Assembly: GCF_019039215.1 (NCBI RefSeq)
Contig: NZ_JAHNZZ010000001.1
Span: forward strand, 1,999,044-2,063,043
DNA length: 64,000 bases
From: Bacillus sp. FJAT-29790
GTDB taxonomy: Bacteria; Bacillota; Bacilli; Bacillales; Cytobacillaceae
Direction: 5' to 3'
The notes beneath the pieces are model-generated. The model was not told where the DNA came from, searched no databases, and saw only the letters and a program-made list of their open reading frames with translations. Of the stretch, positions 1 through 8,600 are shown piece by piece. The first letter of the stretch is position 1; each line of letters opens with the position of its first letter. Both the position numbers and the translations under genes were made by a program.

Positions 1-930
1 TTGGATACGAGTGCCTTAAAGTCAGCATCATTGGGATTAGCAGGATTGGATACGAGTGCCTTGAAAGCATCAACAATGGGATTAGCAGCAATAAGTTCAA
101 ATTGGATTCTATCCGATTCAGTGGTTAATGCAATGTCTTTAGTAAATAAAGATCAGGATGCAAAATATATATTTAGTAAAATACCAAAAGATGACTATCA
201 AATATCTCAAAGTTTTGATGATGATAGGAAAGAATTAGAATTTGTTCTTGCAGACAAAGAAAATATTAAATCTATACCAGTGAGGGATATACCAAGGGTA
301 TTGGCAGTTACAGATATTGTCACAAGTCTTACAGCTAAAGATGTTTTTAATCTTTATAGACACTTAGTGGAGTTTCCAATGCTGGGTTTGGAACATCCAG
401 TAGGAAGAAAAATTTTTGATAAAATCAATATGAACTTAATAAAAGTCGAGAAATTAAATTTATTCCGTGCAAGAAGTCGAGATATAAAAACAAGAAAGTT
501 ACCTTTTACCGATATTGAGATGTTTAAAGCCCCACACGGTGTATCTAGCCAAGGAAGATTTAATTTTTTTGGTCAAGGAGAATTGTATACTTGCGATACA
601 AAAGAAGTGGCACTAAGCGAAATTGTTTCAGATAATCCTAATTTAAGGTACGACATAATTGAATGGCAGCTAATGCAACCAGTAGGGTTGCTAGATTTAT
701 CAGACTCTGAATCTCCTCTTGTGCAATACTGCAGTTTTGAAAAGAAGACTCCAAATAGGCAAGAGTACTTACTACCTAACTTTTTAGCACAATGTGCAAA
801 GTACTATGGAATATATGGAATCATTTATAAGAGTGTAGCTCATCCGTATGCATTAAATTATGTCTTCTTTGATTATGAACAAAGATGGTTTAATACTGTA
901 GATATGGAGATTGACAAAACATGCAATTAA
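1..930 (+). CDS. RES-domain protein (5' end probably outside the window)
   Basis: The C-terminal half (about residues 150-300) is a RES domain, named for conserved Arg, Glu and Ser. NLFRARS carries the arginine, SSQGRFNFFGQGELY the conserved GRFN and tyrosine, and EVALSEI the glutamate. RES domains of the toxin class consume NAD+; larger RES proteins like this are common in defence islands and their role is less clear. The N terminus contains two imperfect copies of LDTSALK. The TTG at base 1 may be internal, since the repeat probably continues to the left. No antitoxin gene is adjacent: the next XRE gene is about 1 kb away and divergent from another gene. A terminator-like hairpin lies at 1156-1197. 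Confidence 0.75.
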   Translation: MDTSALKSASLGLAGLDTSALKASTMGLAAISSNWILSDSVVNAMSLVNKDQDAKYIFSKIPKDDYQISQSFDDDRKELEFVLADKENIKSIPVRDIPRVLAVTDIVTSLTAKDVFNLYRHLVEFPMLGLEHPVGRKIFDKINMNLIKVEKLNLFRARSRDIKTRKLPFTDIEMFKAPHGVSSQGRFNFFGQGELYTCDTKEVALSEIVSDNPNLRYDIIEWQLMQPVGLLDLSDSESPLVQYCSFEKKTPNRQEYLLPNFLAQCAKYYGIYGIIYKSVAHPYALNYVFFDYEQRWFNTVDMEIDKTCN

Positions 931-1155
931 CTACAATAAAATGATTTTGAATTATAAAGAGCATCTCGTTCTATGGGACTTTTTAGATGTACCACAAGCT
1001 ATTTCAACAGACCAAGGGTCGGAGAATTAGTAACTAAATAATAATGCTTAAAATGTTACTTAACCAGCCAGCGTTAATAATGCGGTGAAATTAGAAAAAG
1101 GGATAAGTGAAGCAATTGGCCAGACTAAAAGTATGTAACAAAACCATTTGAAAAG

Positions 1156-1197
1156 AGCTGGCTTACTTTATATTATGGAAGTCAGCTTATTTTTTAT
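1156..1197 (+). terminator. Rho-independent terminator
   Basis: AGCTGGCTT at 1156-1164 pairs with AAGTCAGCT at 1179-1187 (one G:T pair) and is followed by TATTTTTTAT. It could end transcription from the RES gene, although about 225 bases without a gene lie in between. Confidence 0.6.
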
Positions 1198-1203
1198 AAT
1201 GTG

Positions 1204-1365
1204 TCATTCGTCAAAGATAGAATTCATCTGTATTTCTCCATCAAAAGAGATAGCCTTATCGCCTTCGGGAATATCTACCATAAGGTAGGAAAAAGGTTTT
1301 AATGCTTCTTTTTATATTTCATTTTCATTAACTGCTAATCTTTCCAATTGCCAATTCTGATACAT
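1204..1365 (-). pseudogene. Small decayed ORF, unknown family
   Basis: A good ribosome binding site (GGAGGG) precedes an ATG at 1365. The frame reads MYQNWQLERLAVNENEI, then a stop codon, then 35 more codons containing YLMVDIPEGDKAISFDGE before a final stop at 1204. The single in-frame stop in an otherwise protein-like sequence suggests a recently broken small gene of 53 codons. I do not recognise the family. Confidence 0.35.
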
Positions 1366-1909
1366 CTAATCAATCCCTCCCAATAATAGGAATTCTTGCA
1401 CTGCAGTAAAAATGCAGTGTGAGCCAGCCTTTAAGAAGTGAGTTCTCTGGATGATACTAAAGTAAAAAAAGAATTGGAACCCCTGTACATTTTATATCCA
1501 TAGCATATATTAAGCGAAAAGCTTGTCCACAGTTGGGCTGGTAAATCCTTTTCCTCCAAAGATTTGTAAGTTGAAACAAATATGAGGAACGTTAAGATGA
1601 AGATCTCGTATAACAAGTGAAGATATGATAATTCAAGGAGTAATTAAGGGGTACGTTTCAAGTTTATTTGGAGAAGGAGATTTAGAAATGAATCAAGTTG
1701 TTAATCTGGGTGTAGCCAAAATAGAAAACTAGGTTCAAGCATATTTGAATTAGGATAAACTTATCATGCAGTCCTTGAGTTACAAAGCCTAAATAGCTAC
1801 CTTATATAATGGCTATCAAGGCTTACTAGCGTCTGTTAGCATCATAATGAAGTGTGCAATTGTATTCCTACTCTCTAAAAACCTTTGTATTAAAAACCTT
1901 TATATCTTT
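1366..1909. other. Gene-poor stretch of the island
   Basis: No convincing complete gene. A short plus-strand frame around 1624-1731 (MIIQGVIKGYVSSLFGEGDL and onward) reads like a remnant of a coding sequence but has no clear start signal or recognised family. The open frame at 1431-1616 on the minus strand lacks a ribosome binding site and looks accidental. Confidence 0.4.
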
Positions 1910-2272
1910 TTATTTAATTTCCTTATCATAGTCATAAGTTTCAAAAATTTCTTTTGTTATTTTATAAATAAGTCTTGATTCATTTAAGTTTCTTTCATTT
2001 AATAAATCCACAATTGAGTCAATGATTTCCTTTTTACTATAATATTCATCTGCAATTAAATTTTGAACACTAAATAATGTTTTTACATCTACTTCTAATC
2101 CATTTAATATTTTTTCTAAAGTTTCTAAGGTAATATTTCTTTCTCCCCTCTCTACTCCTGCCAAGAATGAGGTTTGAAAATCAGCTTTTTCAGATAACCC
2201 CTCTATTGTTAATTCTTTCATTTTCCTTAGTTCGCGAATATTTTTTCCAACCAATTTTGCTAAGTTTTCCAT
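1910..2272 (-). CDS. XRE-family helix-turn-helix regulator
   Basis: A 120-residue protein. Residues about 5-60 form a Cro/C1-type HTH (NIRELRKMKELTIEGLSEKA, then FLAGVERGERNITLETLEKI), followed by a short helical tail that probably mediates dimerisation. The start at 2272 is chosen because GAGGTGATAAA lies directly in front of it; an upstream in-frame ATG at 2305 has no such signal and would overlap that site. The gene is divergent from the DndB-like gene at 2407, with about 134 bp between the two starts, so it probably controls both itself and that gene. DNA target sites cannot be named from the sequence. Confidence 0.85.
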   Translation of the reverse strand: MENLAKLVGKNIRELRKMKELTIEGLSEKADFQTSFLAGVERGERNITLETLEKILNGLEVDVKTLFSVQNLIADEYYSKKEIIDSIVDLLNERNLNESRLIYKITKEIFETYDYDKEIK

Positions 2273-2406
2273 TTTATCACCTCTACTTAAGAGTAGGTGA
2301 GGCACTTAGCTATAAACAGATACATATGAGTACATTTTCCATTGATTATTGTACTCATAAGTACTATTTTAGAATAGTTAACAAAAAAATAGAGAGGTGC
2401 ATAACT

Positions 2407-3399
2407 ATGAATGATTATTTACCATCAAATATAGTAATTGAGAATGTTATACAATTTAAAATGAGAGGAAGAGTAGCATACCAAGGATATGTATCTTCTC
2501 AGATTGCGGTTAATTTTTCTTATTCTAAACCTTATAATCACCCTTCTGGAAAAGGATATCAAAGACCAATCAATAAAGTAAGAAGTAAAGATTTTGCCAA
2601 CTATTTATCTAAAGGAGAAGACTCTTTATATACACCCATTCTACTTAATGCTGCTGGTAATTGGGAATTTCAAGCTTATTCTAAAGACCGTCCACTTTTT
2701 GGTAGATTGGTTTCCAAGAAAAAAGCTTCTTTAATGGATGGTCAACATAGATTAGCCGGAATTGAAGAATATGTTAAGAAAACTGATACTACACTTAATA
2801 TTCCATTCTTAGCATTTCATTACCTTGATGAAGATGAAGAAATTAAGCTATTTGATGTAATCAATACTAAAGCAAAAGGTATAGGTACTTCTTTAAGTCG
2901 ATATCTAAACAGAAATAACGACGATCTAAGTTGGGTTGCAACCAATCTAATACTCAGACCTGAAAGTCCTTTTCATAGTAAAGGAACACTTATCGGTAAA
3001 AGAACAAAAGAAAAACATATAACTCTTCAAAATCTTTATAATATCGTTACTTTATTGATTAAAAAATCGGACTTAGAAGACCTTTCAAAAGAAAAAATAT
3101 TGGGCCTCTCATTGTTTTACTTTAATGCAATAAAAGATATTCTCCCAGGGGAATGGGAAGATTTTAAATCTTATAGATTAACACATATCATCGCTTTAAA
3201 TGCTTTAGCAATGGCCGGAAACGAAATTATCTCAAATAATTTCTTGTATAAGAGCCAACAGCCTAATTCTAGTAAAATTTTATCTATGTTAGGAAATCTG
3301 AAACAAATTGATTGGTCAATAAATGGAGATTTACAGTATCTAAAAGGAGTAAGTGGTTCAAGAATTTTATCCCAAGATATACTAAATTGCATAAGATAG
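2407..3399 (+). CDS. DGQHR-domain protein, DndB-like
   Basis: A 330-residue protein. It contains the diagnostic motif DGQHRLAGIEEY (about residues 114-125) and, further on, LFDVINTKAKGIGTSLSRYL, a signature of the DGQHR/DndB family. DndB regulates phosphorothioate DNA-modification genes, and relatives (DpdB) act in 7-deazaguanine DNA modification. No dndA/C/D/E or dpd genes are visible here, so this is an orphan member whose role is unknown. The start at 2407 is preceded by AGAGAGGTGC; a longer frame reaching back to 2167 overlaps the divergent XRE gene and is not supported. The gene ends in a strong terminator at 3441. Confidence 0.8.
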   Translation: MNDYLPSNIVIENVIQFKMRGRVAYQGYVSSQIAVNFSYSKPYNHPSGKGYQRPINKVRSKDFANYLSKGEDSLYTPILLNAAGNWEFQAYSKDRPLFGRLVSKKKASLMDGQHRLAGIEEYVKKTDTTLNIPFLAFHYLDEDEEIKLFDVINTKAKGIGTSLSRYLNRNNDDLSWVATNLILRPESPFHSKGTLIGKRTKEKHITLQNLYNIVTLLIKKSDLEDLSKEKILGLSLFYFNAIKDILPGEWEDFKSYRLTHIIALNALAMAGNEIISNNFLYKSQQPNSSKILSMLGNLKQIDWSINGDLQYLKGVSGSRILSQDILNCIR

Positions 3400-3440
3400 G
3401 TTAAACAAATTAAGACCTAAATAAAAAAAACAATTAAATT

Positions 3441-3484
3441 AAAGGACATTACATATATTATATGACTAATATGTAATGTCCTTT
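3441..3484 (+). terminator. Terminator of the DGQHR gene
   Basis: AAAGGACATTACATAT at 3441-3456 is perfectly complementary to ATATGTAATGTCCTTT at 3469-3484. It is followed by CTTATT and preceded by an A-rich tract, so it could work in both directions. Confidence 0.8.
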
Positions 3485-3543
3485 CTTATTCCACAATCGC
3501 CCGATTGTTGAATTAGCTACTTCAATATCCACCGAACAATATA

Positions 3544-3716
3544 TTACCTTTTTAAATTATCTTCTAGTTCTTTCTCGATTTCTTCATCGCTTACTCTCTG
3601 TTTCCAACATCTTGGATATTAAGATGATTTGAAATCTGTTTTAATTGATATTTAATAGTCGAAAGGCTAAATACGACATATAAGATAAATAATACAGCTA
3701 CAATGCTCCAAAACAT
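3544..3716 (-). pseudogene. Small membrane protein, probably frameshifted
   Basis: GAGGGGG precedes an ATG at 3716. The frame MFWSIVAVLFILYVVFSLST is one transmembrane helix followed by a basic, amphipathic stretch, and it stops at 3591 after 41 residues. Shifting the frame by one base restores a plausible acidic tail (SDEEIEKELEDNLKR) that ends at 3544. One-helix proteins with such a tail occur in Bacillaceae, so a recent frameshift is likely; a natural 41-residue protein is the alternative. Confidence 0.45.
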
Positions 3717-3769
3717 TGATTTCCCCCTCATAAACCTACTAATGGATAGATTTCTTTTCCTTCCTTATG

Positions 3770-3845
3770 TTCCGTTAAATGGCCCTTAAATCGAAAATTT
3801 GCGCTTATCCTTCTTCTTCAAGGATAGCGCCCTTTAATGGAATAA
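3770..3845. repeat. Short palindromic MITE-like repeat
   Basis: The ends are imperfect inverted repeats: TTCCGTTAAATGG at 3770-3782 against CCCTTTAATGGAA at 3831-3843, 11 of 13 matching. The interior carries a hairpin, GCGCTTATCCTT against AAGGATAGCGC. Eighteen bases of its left end recur in direct orientation at 10404-10421, on the other side of the Detocs block. The look is that of a non-coding interspersed element; mobility is not shown. Confidence 0.5.
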
Positions 3846-3894
3846 CTCACTTAATTCTTCTTTAACTAACGACCCCGTTAGCAAAATTATAAAG

Positions 3895-3921
3895 GCAGCT
3901 TGTGAATATTTCTCAAGCTGC
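3895..3921 (-). terminator. Terminator downstream of dtcC
   Basis: GCAGCTTG at 3895-3902 pairs with CAAGCTGC at 3914-3921, with A-rich and T-rich flanks on both sides. It lies 36 bp past the dtcC stop codon and would close the Detocs operon. Confidence 0.6.
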
Positions 3922-3956
3922 TTTTTATTACTAAAATATTATTAAGATCTTATATT

Positions 3957-5225
3957 TTAAGATTCTGGATCAAAAATACCTCTGTTAATAAATACATCCG
4001 ATATTAAGTAATTGATAATTTGTCCATTCATATACTTACAATATTGATGATAATCATCATTTTTATTATTATCAGCAAAGTCTGATACAATTTTAAACGC
4101 AATAAACTTCGGAACAGGATGTTTAGATAAATAGCATGCACGATACAATCCATAAATCTCCATATCTACCCCAAGTAATTTTCTCTCGTTCCTAATTAAA
4201 CCTTTTAAAATCTTATCATTCGCAATCACCGCATTACCACTACTCATTGGACCAATATGGATGCTAGGCGGATTATTGGGTTTATTTCCTGTATAAGAAC
4301 AATAAAACTTACTAAAGATTTCATTTTCGAACTTCATTTCTTTTGCTATAGATACTAGATTTGAACTTGCATTAACATGAGAAGTTGTTGGTAAAAATAC
4401 TGTTTCACCGTTTTCTTCTATATATTTACCAGTTTCATGAGAATAACAAGTACTTGCAAAAATAATGTCCCCTAAATTCACTTGATTCTCTATACCCGCA
4501 GTTATTCCAAACATCACTATAACCTTAGGTTTATAATAGTCAATCATTTTTGAAGTCACAATAGCAGTGTCAGTAGTTCCCATATGATCAGGGGTATTAC
4601 AAATTATTTTAATTTCTTCACCATCAACATCTAACTTACTTTTAAAGAAAAACACACTAGAATCTGTATGATTTCTTTCACTTACTAAATCCCAGCCTAA
4701 AGAAAATAATACCGATAGTTCGCTTTCTAAAGCACATATAATCCCTAAATCATAATCATACTCTTTTAGTTTGGTTGCTGCCATTTGTTTATTAGTGATT
4801 AAATGTTCCAAAGAATGGACCAATGGTGCATGCCAACTATCAGATATCCCATCATATTTAGCTACTTTAAATATTGTTTGTTGGAAACGTCTCTCAAAAC
4901 TTTTATAACTGTTGTCATGAGCTGTTAATACTAATACATACGTTGGAGACTTTATACCGTTTCTTCGCTGTCTATGAGCTGTTATAGTTGCTTGAATCTC
5001 TTGTAATAAAGATAACCCTGCGTCCTCTTTAACACCTTGATTTTCAAATTCAGGAAGCTGAATATCTAGTATAAGTAAATCATAGTATTCGTTAATCAAT
5101 TCTCCACGAGCACTATTCAAATAAGTACACTGTTTTATTGTTACTTCAGAATAATGAGTTTGAATGAAACCAGACACTTTAGTATATTTTTCCTCATTAT
5201 CCTCAACAATTAATACTTTAATCAT
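3957..5225 (-). CDS. dtcC: Detocs effector DtcC: receiver domain fused to nucleoside phosphorylase
   Basis: A 422-residue protein. Residues 1-125 are a response-regulator receiver: acidic pair EDN near residues 8-10, phospho-acceptor Asp54 in LLILDIQLP, and VLVLTAHD carrying the switch threonine. Residues about 156-410 are a PNP/MTAN-type phosphorylase fold: DLGIICALESEL, VIVMFGITAGI, the ribose-binding VDMEIYGL near 353-360 and the base-binding SDFAD near 381-385. In Detocs the phosphorylated DtcC effector splits ATP to adenine and ribose triphosphate and so stops infected cells. The order and composition dtcA-dtcB-dtcC fit that family. Its start overlaps the end of dtcB by 8 bp. Function is inferred by family; a different nucleotide substrate is possible. 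Confidence 0.85.
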   Translation of the reverse strand: MIKVLIVEDNEEKYTKVSGFIQTHYSEVTIKQCTYLNSARGELINEYYDLLILDIQLPEFENQGVKEDAGLSLLQEIQATITAHRQRRNGIKSPTYVLVLTAHDNSYKSFERRFQQTIFKVAKYDGISDSWHAPLVHSLEHLITNKQMAATKLKEYDYDLGIICALESELSVLFSLGWDLVSERNHTDSSVFFFKSKLDVDGEEIKIICNTPDHMGTTDTAIVTSKMIDYYKPKVIVMFGITAGIENQVNLGDIIFASTCYSHETGKYIEENGETVFLPTTSHVNASSNLVSIAKEMKFENEIFSKFYCSYTGNKPNNPPSIHIGPMSSGNAVIANDKILKGLIRNERKLLGVDMEIYGLYRACYLSKHPVPKFIAFKIVSDFADNNKNDDYHQYCKYMNGQIINYLISDVFINRGIFDPES

Positions 5226-5673
5226 TAAAGTTTTCTTCTAAAATACTTTTCAACTGATTTTCCCAATCTGATTTTCCAGTGTCATAATAAATCATATCGA
5301 TTAGATTAGTAGAGTATTCCTTAGCTAAGTCTTCATGTAATTCGTCAAAGCTTTTTAAGTTGTCACTTTCTCCAAAATTTGCATATTGTGTAATAACAAT
5401 TACTGGAGTTTTGATTCGTTTTCTTTTCATATCACTTAATATAACTTTACCTGCAAATTGTACTGGTTTCCCGCCACTAGATGATGAATTCTTATCAAAA
5501 TTAGGCATTGTCATATCAAGTAAAATTAAATCGTATTCTCCTTTTAATATTTTTCTAATTCCACTGTTAAAAGAATTAGCGAAATCTAAATTTATGTTTT
5601 CTATTTGGCTTTTTAAATAAGACTCTATTTTAAAAATTTTATTTGGATCATCTTCAACTATTAATATCTTCAA
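5218..5673 (-). CDS. dtcB: Detocs stand-alone receiver DtcB
   Basis: A 151-residue single receiver domain with no output domain: VEDDP near residues 6-10, phospho-acceptor Asp53 in DLILLDMTMP, VIVITQYA near 96-103 for the switch residue, and a lysine in YYDTGKSDW. In Detocs systems this protein is thought to act as a phosphate sink that buffers accidental activation of DtcC. The start is TTG at 5673, chosen because AAGGGGGAT lies 6-7 bases upstream; it overlaps the dtcA stop by 20 bp. The other overlap with dtcC makes the three genes one translationally coupled operon. The receiver carries extra residues after Asp53 (a serine-rich loop), as does DtcC. Confidence 0.83.
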   Translation of the reverse strand: MKILIVEDDPNKIFKIESYLKSQIENINLDFANSFNSGIRKILKGEYDLILLDMTMPNFDKNSSSSGGKPVQFAGKVILSDMKRKRIKTPVIVITQYANFGESDNLKSFDELHEDLAKEYSTNLIDMIYYDTGKSDWENQLKSILEENFND

Positions 5674-8600
5674 AAATAATCCCCCTTGTGTCTAGAGAAA
5701 TATAAATAAAGTAGTTCTCATCATCGTCAATTCCAAAATCTAGATTGAATGTAGGGGTTTTAATATCGTATCTTAAAACCTTTACAATTTTGTATAAACC
5801 AGAACCGCCTTCTTCAGAAGCTCTTGCTAGAATATTTGACTCTTCATGAGTTGAGATATAATTTATTTCAGACAATTTATCTTTTAATACTTCTCTTCTA
5901 TTCAAAATTTCTTGAGCATCTAAATTAATAGGGTTAATACACTCAATTTTCAAGAATGGACTTTCATACTTAATTTCCAATTCAAATTTAAATTCATTAT
6001 GAAAACCACTTCTCTTAACAATATTGTCAAAAATTGCATAAAATAGTTCATTAAACCACTTTAGATACTTTCCTTGTACTTTTAATTTGTTTGTATTTAT
6101 TTCTATTGTTGAATCAATAGATATATTAAAGTTAGAGCTCTTAATATATTCTAAAGCAATATTTACAGGCAGTTCTAAAGTAAAATTATCAATATCTACT
6201 ATATTTTCTTTAGTAAACCAGTTTGAAACATGCTTAATTTGATATTCAATTTCAGTCCTTAAATCAATAATCTTATTGTTAAACTCTTGAAGGTTTAATT
6301 GCATACCAGTCATTTTATTAATTTCTTCAATTTCAATAATAAAACTATTTATCGCATCTAATAAATTATATTTAAAATCAGTATTTAAATACTCTCTAAC
6401 AACATTAAGATTGCGCTCAGTATATTCCCAAAGCATTTCTATTATTTGATCAATAAATGTATCGATAGTTAAATTTTCTGTATTTACATGTTTAGCATAT
6501 AAAATTATTAATTCAACCTGCTTGATATAATAATTAAATAATGCAATAGTATCGTTTAAATCTGTTGAAATTTGTAATTTAGCATCTTTTAATAAATTTA
6601 ATAAATCATCAATATTCTTATTAAAAGAATTAAATGCACTAATCACATGATTTCTATTACTTTGGTTTACATTTAATTTTTCTAACCAATATTGATTAAC
6701 TTTATACTTATTTTCGTATGAATTAAATAGAGTTAAAAAGTAATCCTTTTCAAAAAGTTTCCTAAATTGCGCAATAATTGTTCCATGTCTAATACCCAAA
6801 CTCAAATAAACATTCAATCCATACTGTTTACTAAAAATGAATGTATCTCTTAATTGAAAAATCATTTCATTGTAAATCTCAGAATAACTGTTTCTTTTAA
6901 AAGTATTTCCATCCTTCTCATTTTCACCATTAAAATAGAACTCAACTGGTAATCCTTTTGACTTCGAGCTACTAAAATATTCAGTGATTCTGTTGAAATT
7001 ATTATCTATTAACGATAATGCTTGTTTTTTGATTCCCTCAGTATCAACATAGATTTTACTTTTTTCAAGAGCTGCTGTATGAACTCTTATTTGAGATTTT
7101 TCATTTAAATCTCGAATTTCTTCTGAATAATCATTTTTATTATCAGGATCTATTTGAGTTAGAATTCTACAAATTTTTATTCTTTCTTCTTCAACCTGCT
7201 CATATGTCTCAAAATAGTAATATTGTGACATATTATCAATTGTACAATATTCTTTTAAAACAAAGATTAACTTCTCTTTAGGATATTTACCTAGGTCAAA
7301 AGTCATTTCACTTATAAGATTCACATCATTTTCTACAAGGAAATCTTCTAAAAAGTTGTGTTTTCTTATTTCTAAATTGTGGTCGGTATACCTGGTTAAC
7401 AGCTCAACAAAAATTAAGATATTTATATTTGAATATGAATATTCCTCTTCAAGTAAAGATTCATACATGAAAATTAAATCAATATCGTGAATTACCTCGT
7501 ATTCTTCTAGGTATGAATCGATCAATAGATTGAGAGCTACTTCAAAATTCTCAAGACCTATATAGGAATTTATTTTACCTTTAAAAATTTCTGGCTTATA
7601 TATAAATGAATCTGAACTTATTTTATTGAAAGATTTTAATGCTTCCTGATAGTCTTTCTTTAATAGATATATATTTCCTAATAATCTATGCTTTCTATTT
7701 TCCTCTATATCCAAACTTTCAATTTGATTTAAATCTAGCTGACTATAAGCCTTGTGTATTTTATAAGTAATACTTTCAGGATAAAAGTTTAATTCTATGT
7801 ACTGATCCTGATAATAACTTTCTTTAAAAAGAGAAGATAAAATCTGAGGTTTTAAGAAACTTGAATATTTAAAACCTTTTTTAAAGATTGGAATAGATTC
7901 AAATATCTTCATTCCATATTTTTGATTTGTAATTAAGCTTAGTAATTTCCATGCCCATTTATTTGTGTTATGGGCAATACAAATTTTTAATATTTCATCA
8001 ATTTTTTCCTCAGAAACTTCCCTATTTTTTGTACTATAAATTTCCAGTAACAAATTAATTATTCTTATATAAAATTTAGCTTCAGAATCCTCTAAATTAT
8101 TTATATCTTTAACTAAAAGCGATTTAGCATAAATCTCATAAACACCTATTTCATAAGGTAATGTTTGTAGTATCTCCTCACATATTGCTATTGAATCATC
8201 ATAATTTCCTTGAGAATATGAATTTAGAGCTAAGATTAACATTGCATTTTCTTCATTTGTTGTTTCAGTATAATCATTTTTTAAAATACGATAATATGGA
8301 GATAAATTATTTGGATAAATAGAATACAAAATATTATAGGCTTTATTTAATACAGCATCATCCACTTTTTTTATATCACTATCAATTAGGTTTTCAGTGA
8401 TTTTTAGTAAAGTAAAATATCTGTCGATTAAAGATAAATTCTCTAGTACATTTAACAATGAGTTTAAATCGATATCTTCAAAATCCTCTGCTATTGAAAA
8501 ATGGAATAGCAAGAAGTCAGATAAGTTATATTTCTTAACCCAAGACCAAGTTTGAACCATTCTTTGTAATTCAATTTCAAAGCGAGCAGGTGAAACAAGT

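Noticed and set aside
1431-1616. Minus-strand 61-codon frame with a hydrophobic start
   Set aside because: No ribosome binding site and no family likeness; the composition explains the hydrophobic residues.
2167-2406. Upstream extension of the DGQHR gene
   Set aside because: It overlaps the XRE gene on the other strand and lacks a ribosome binding site, while 2407 has AGAGAGGTGC in front.
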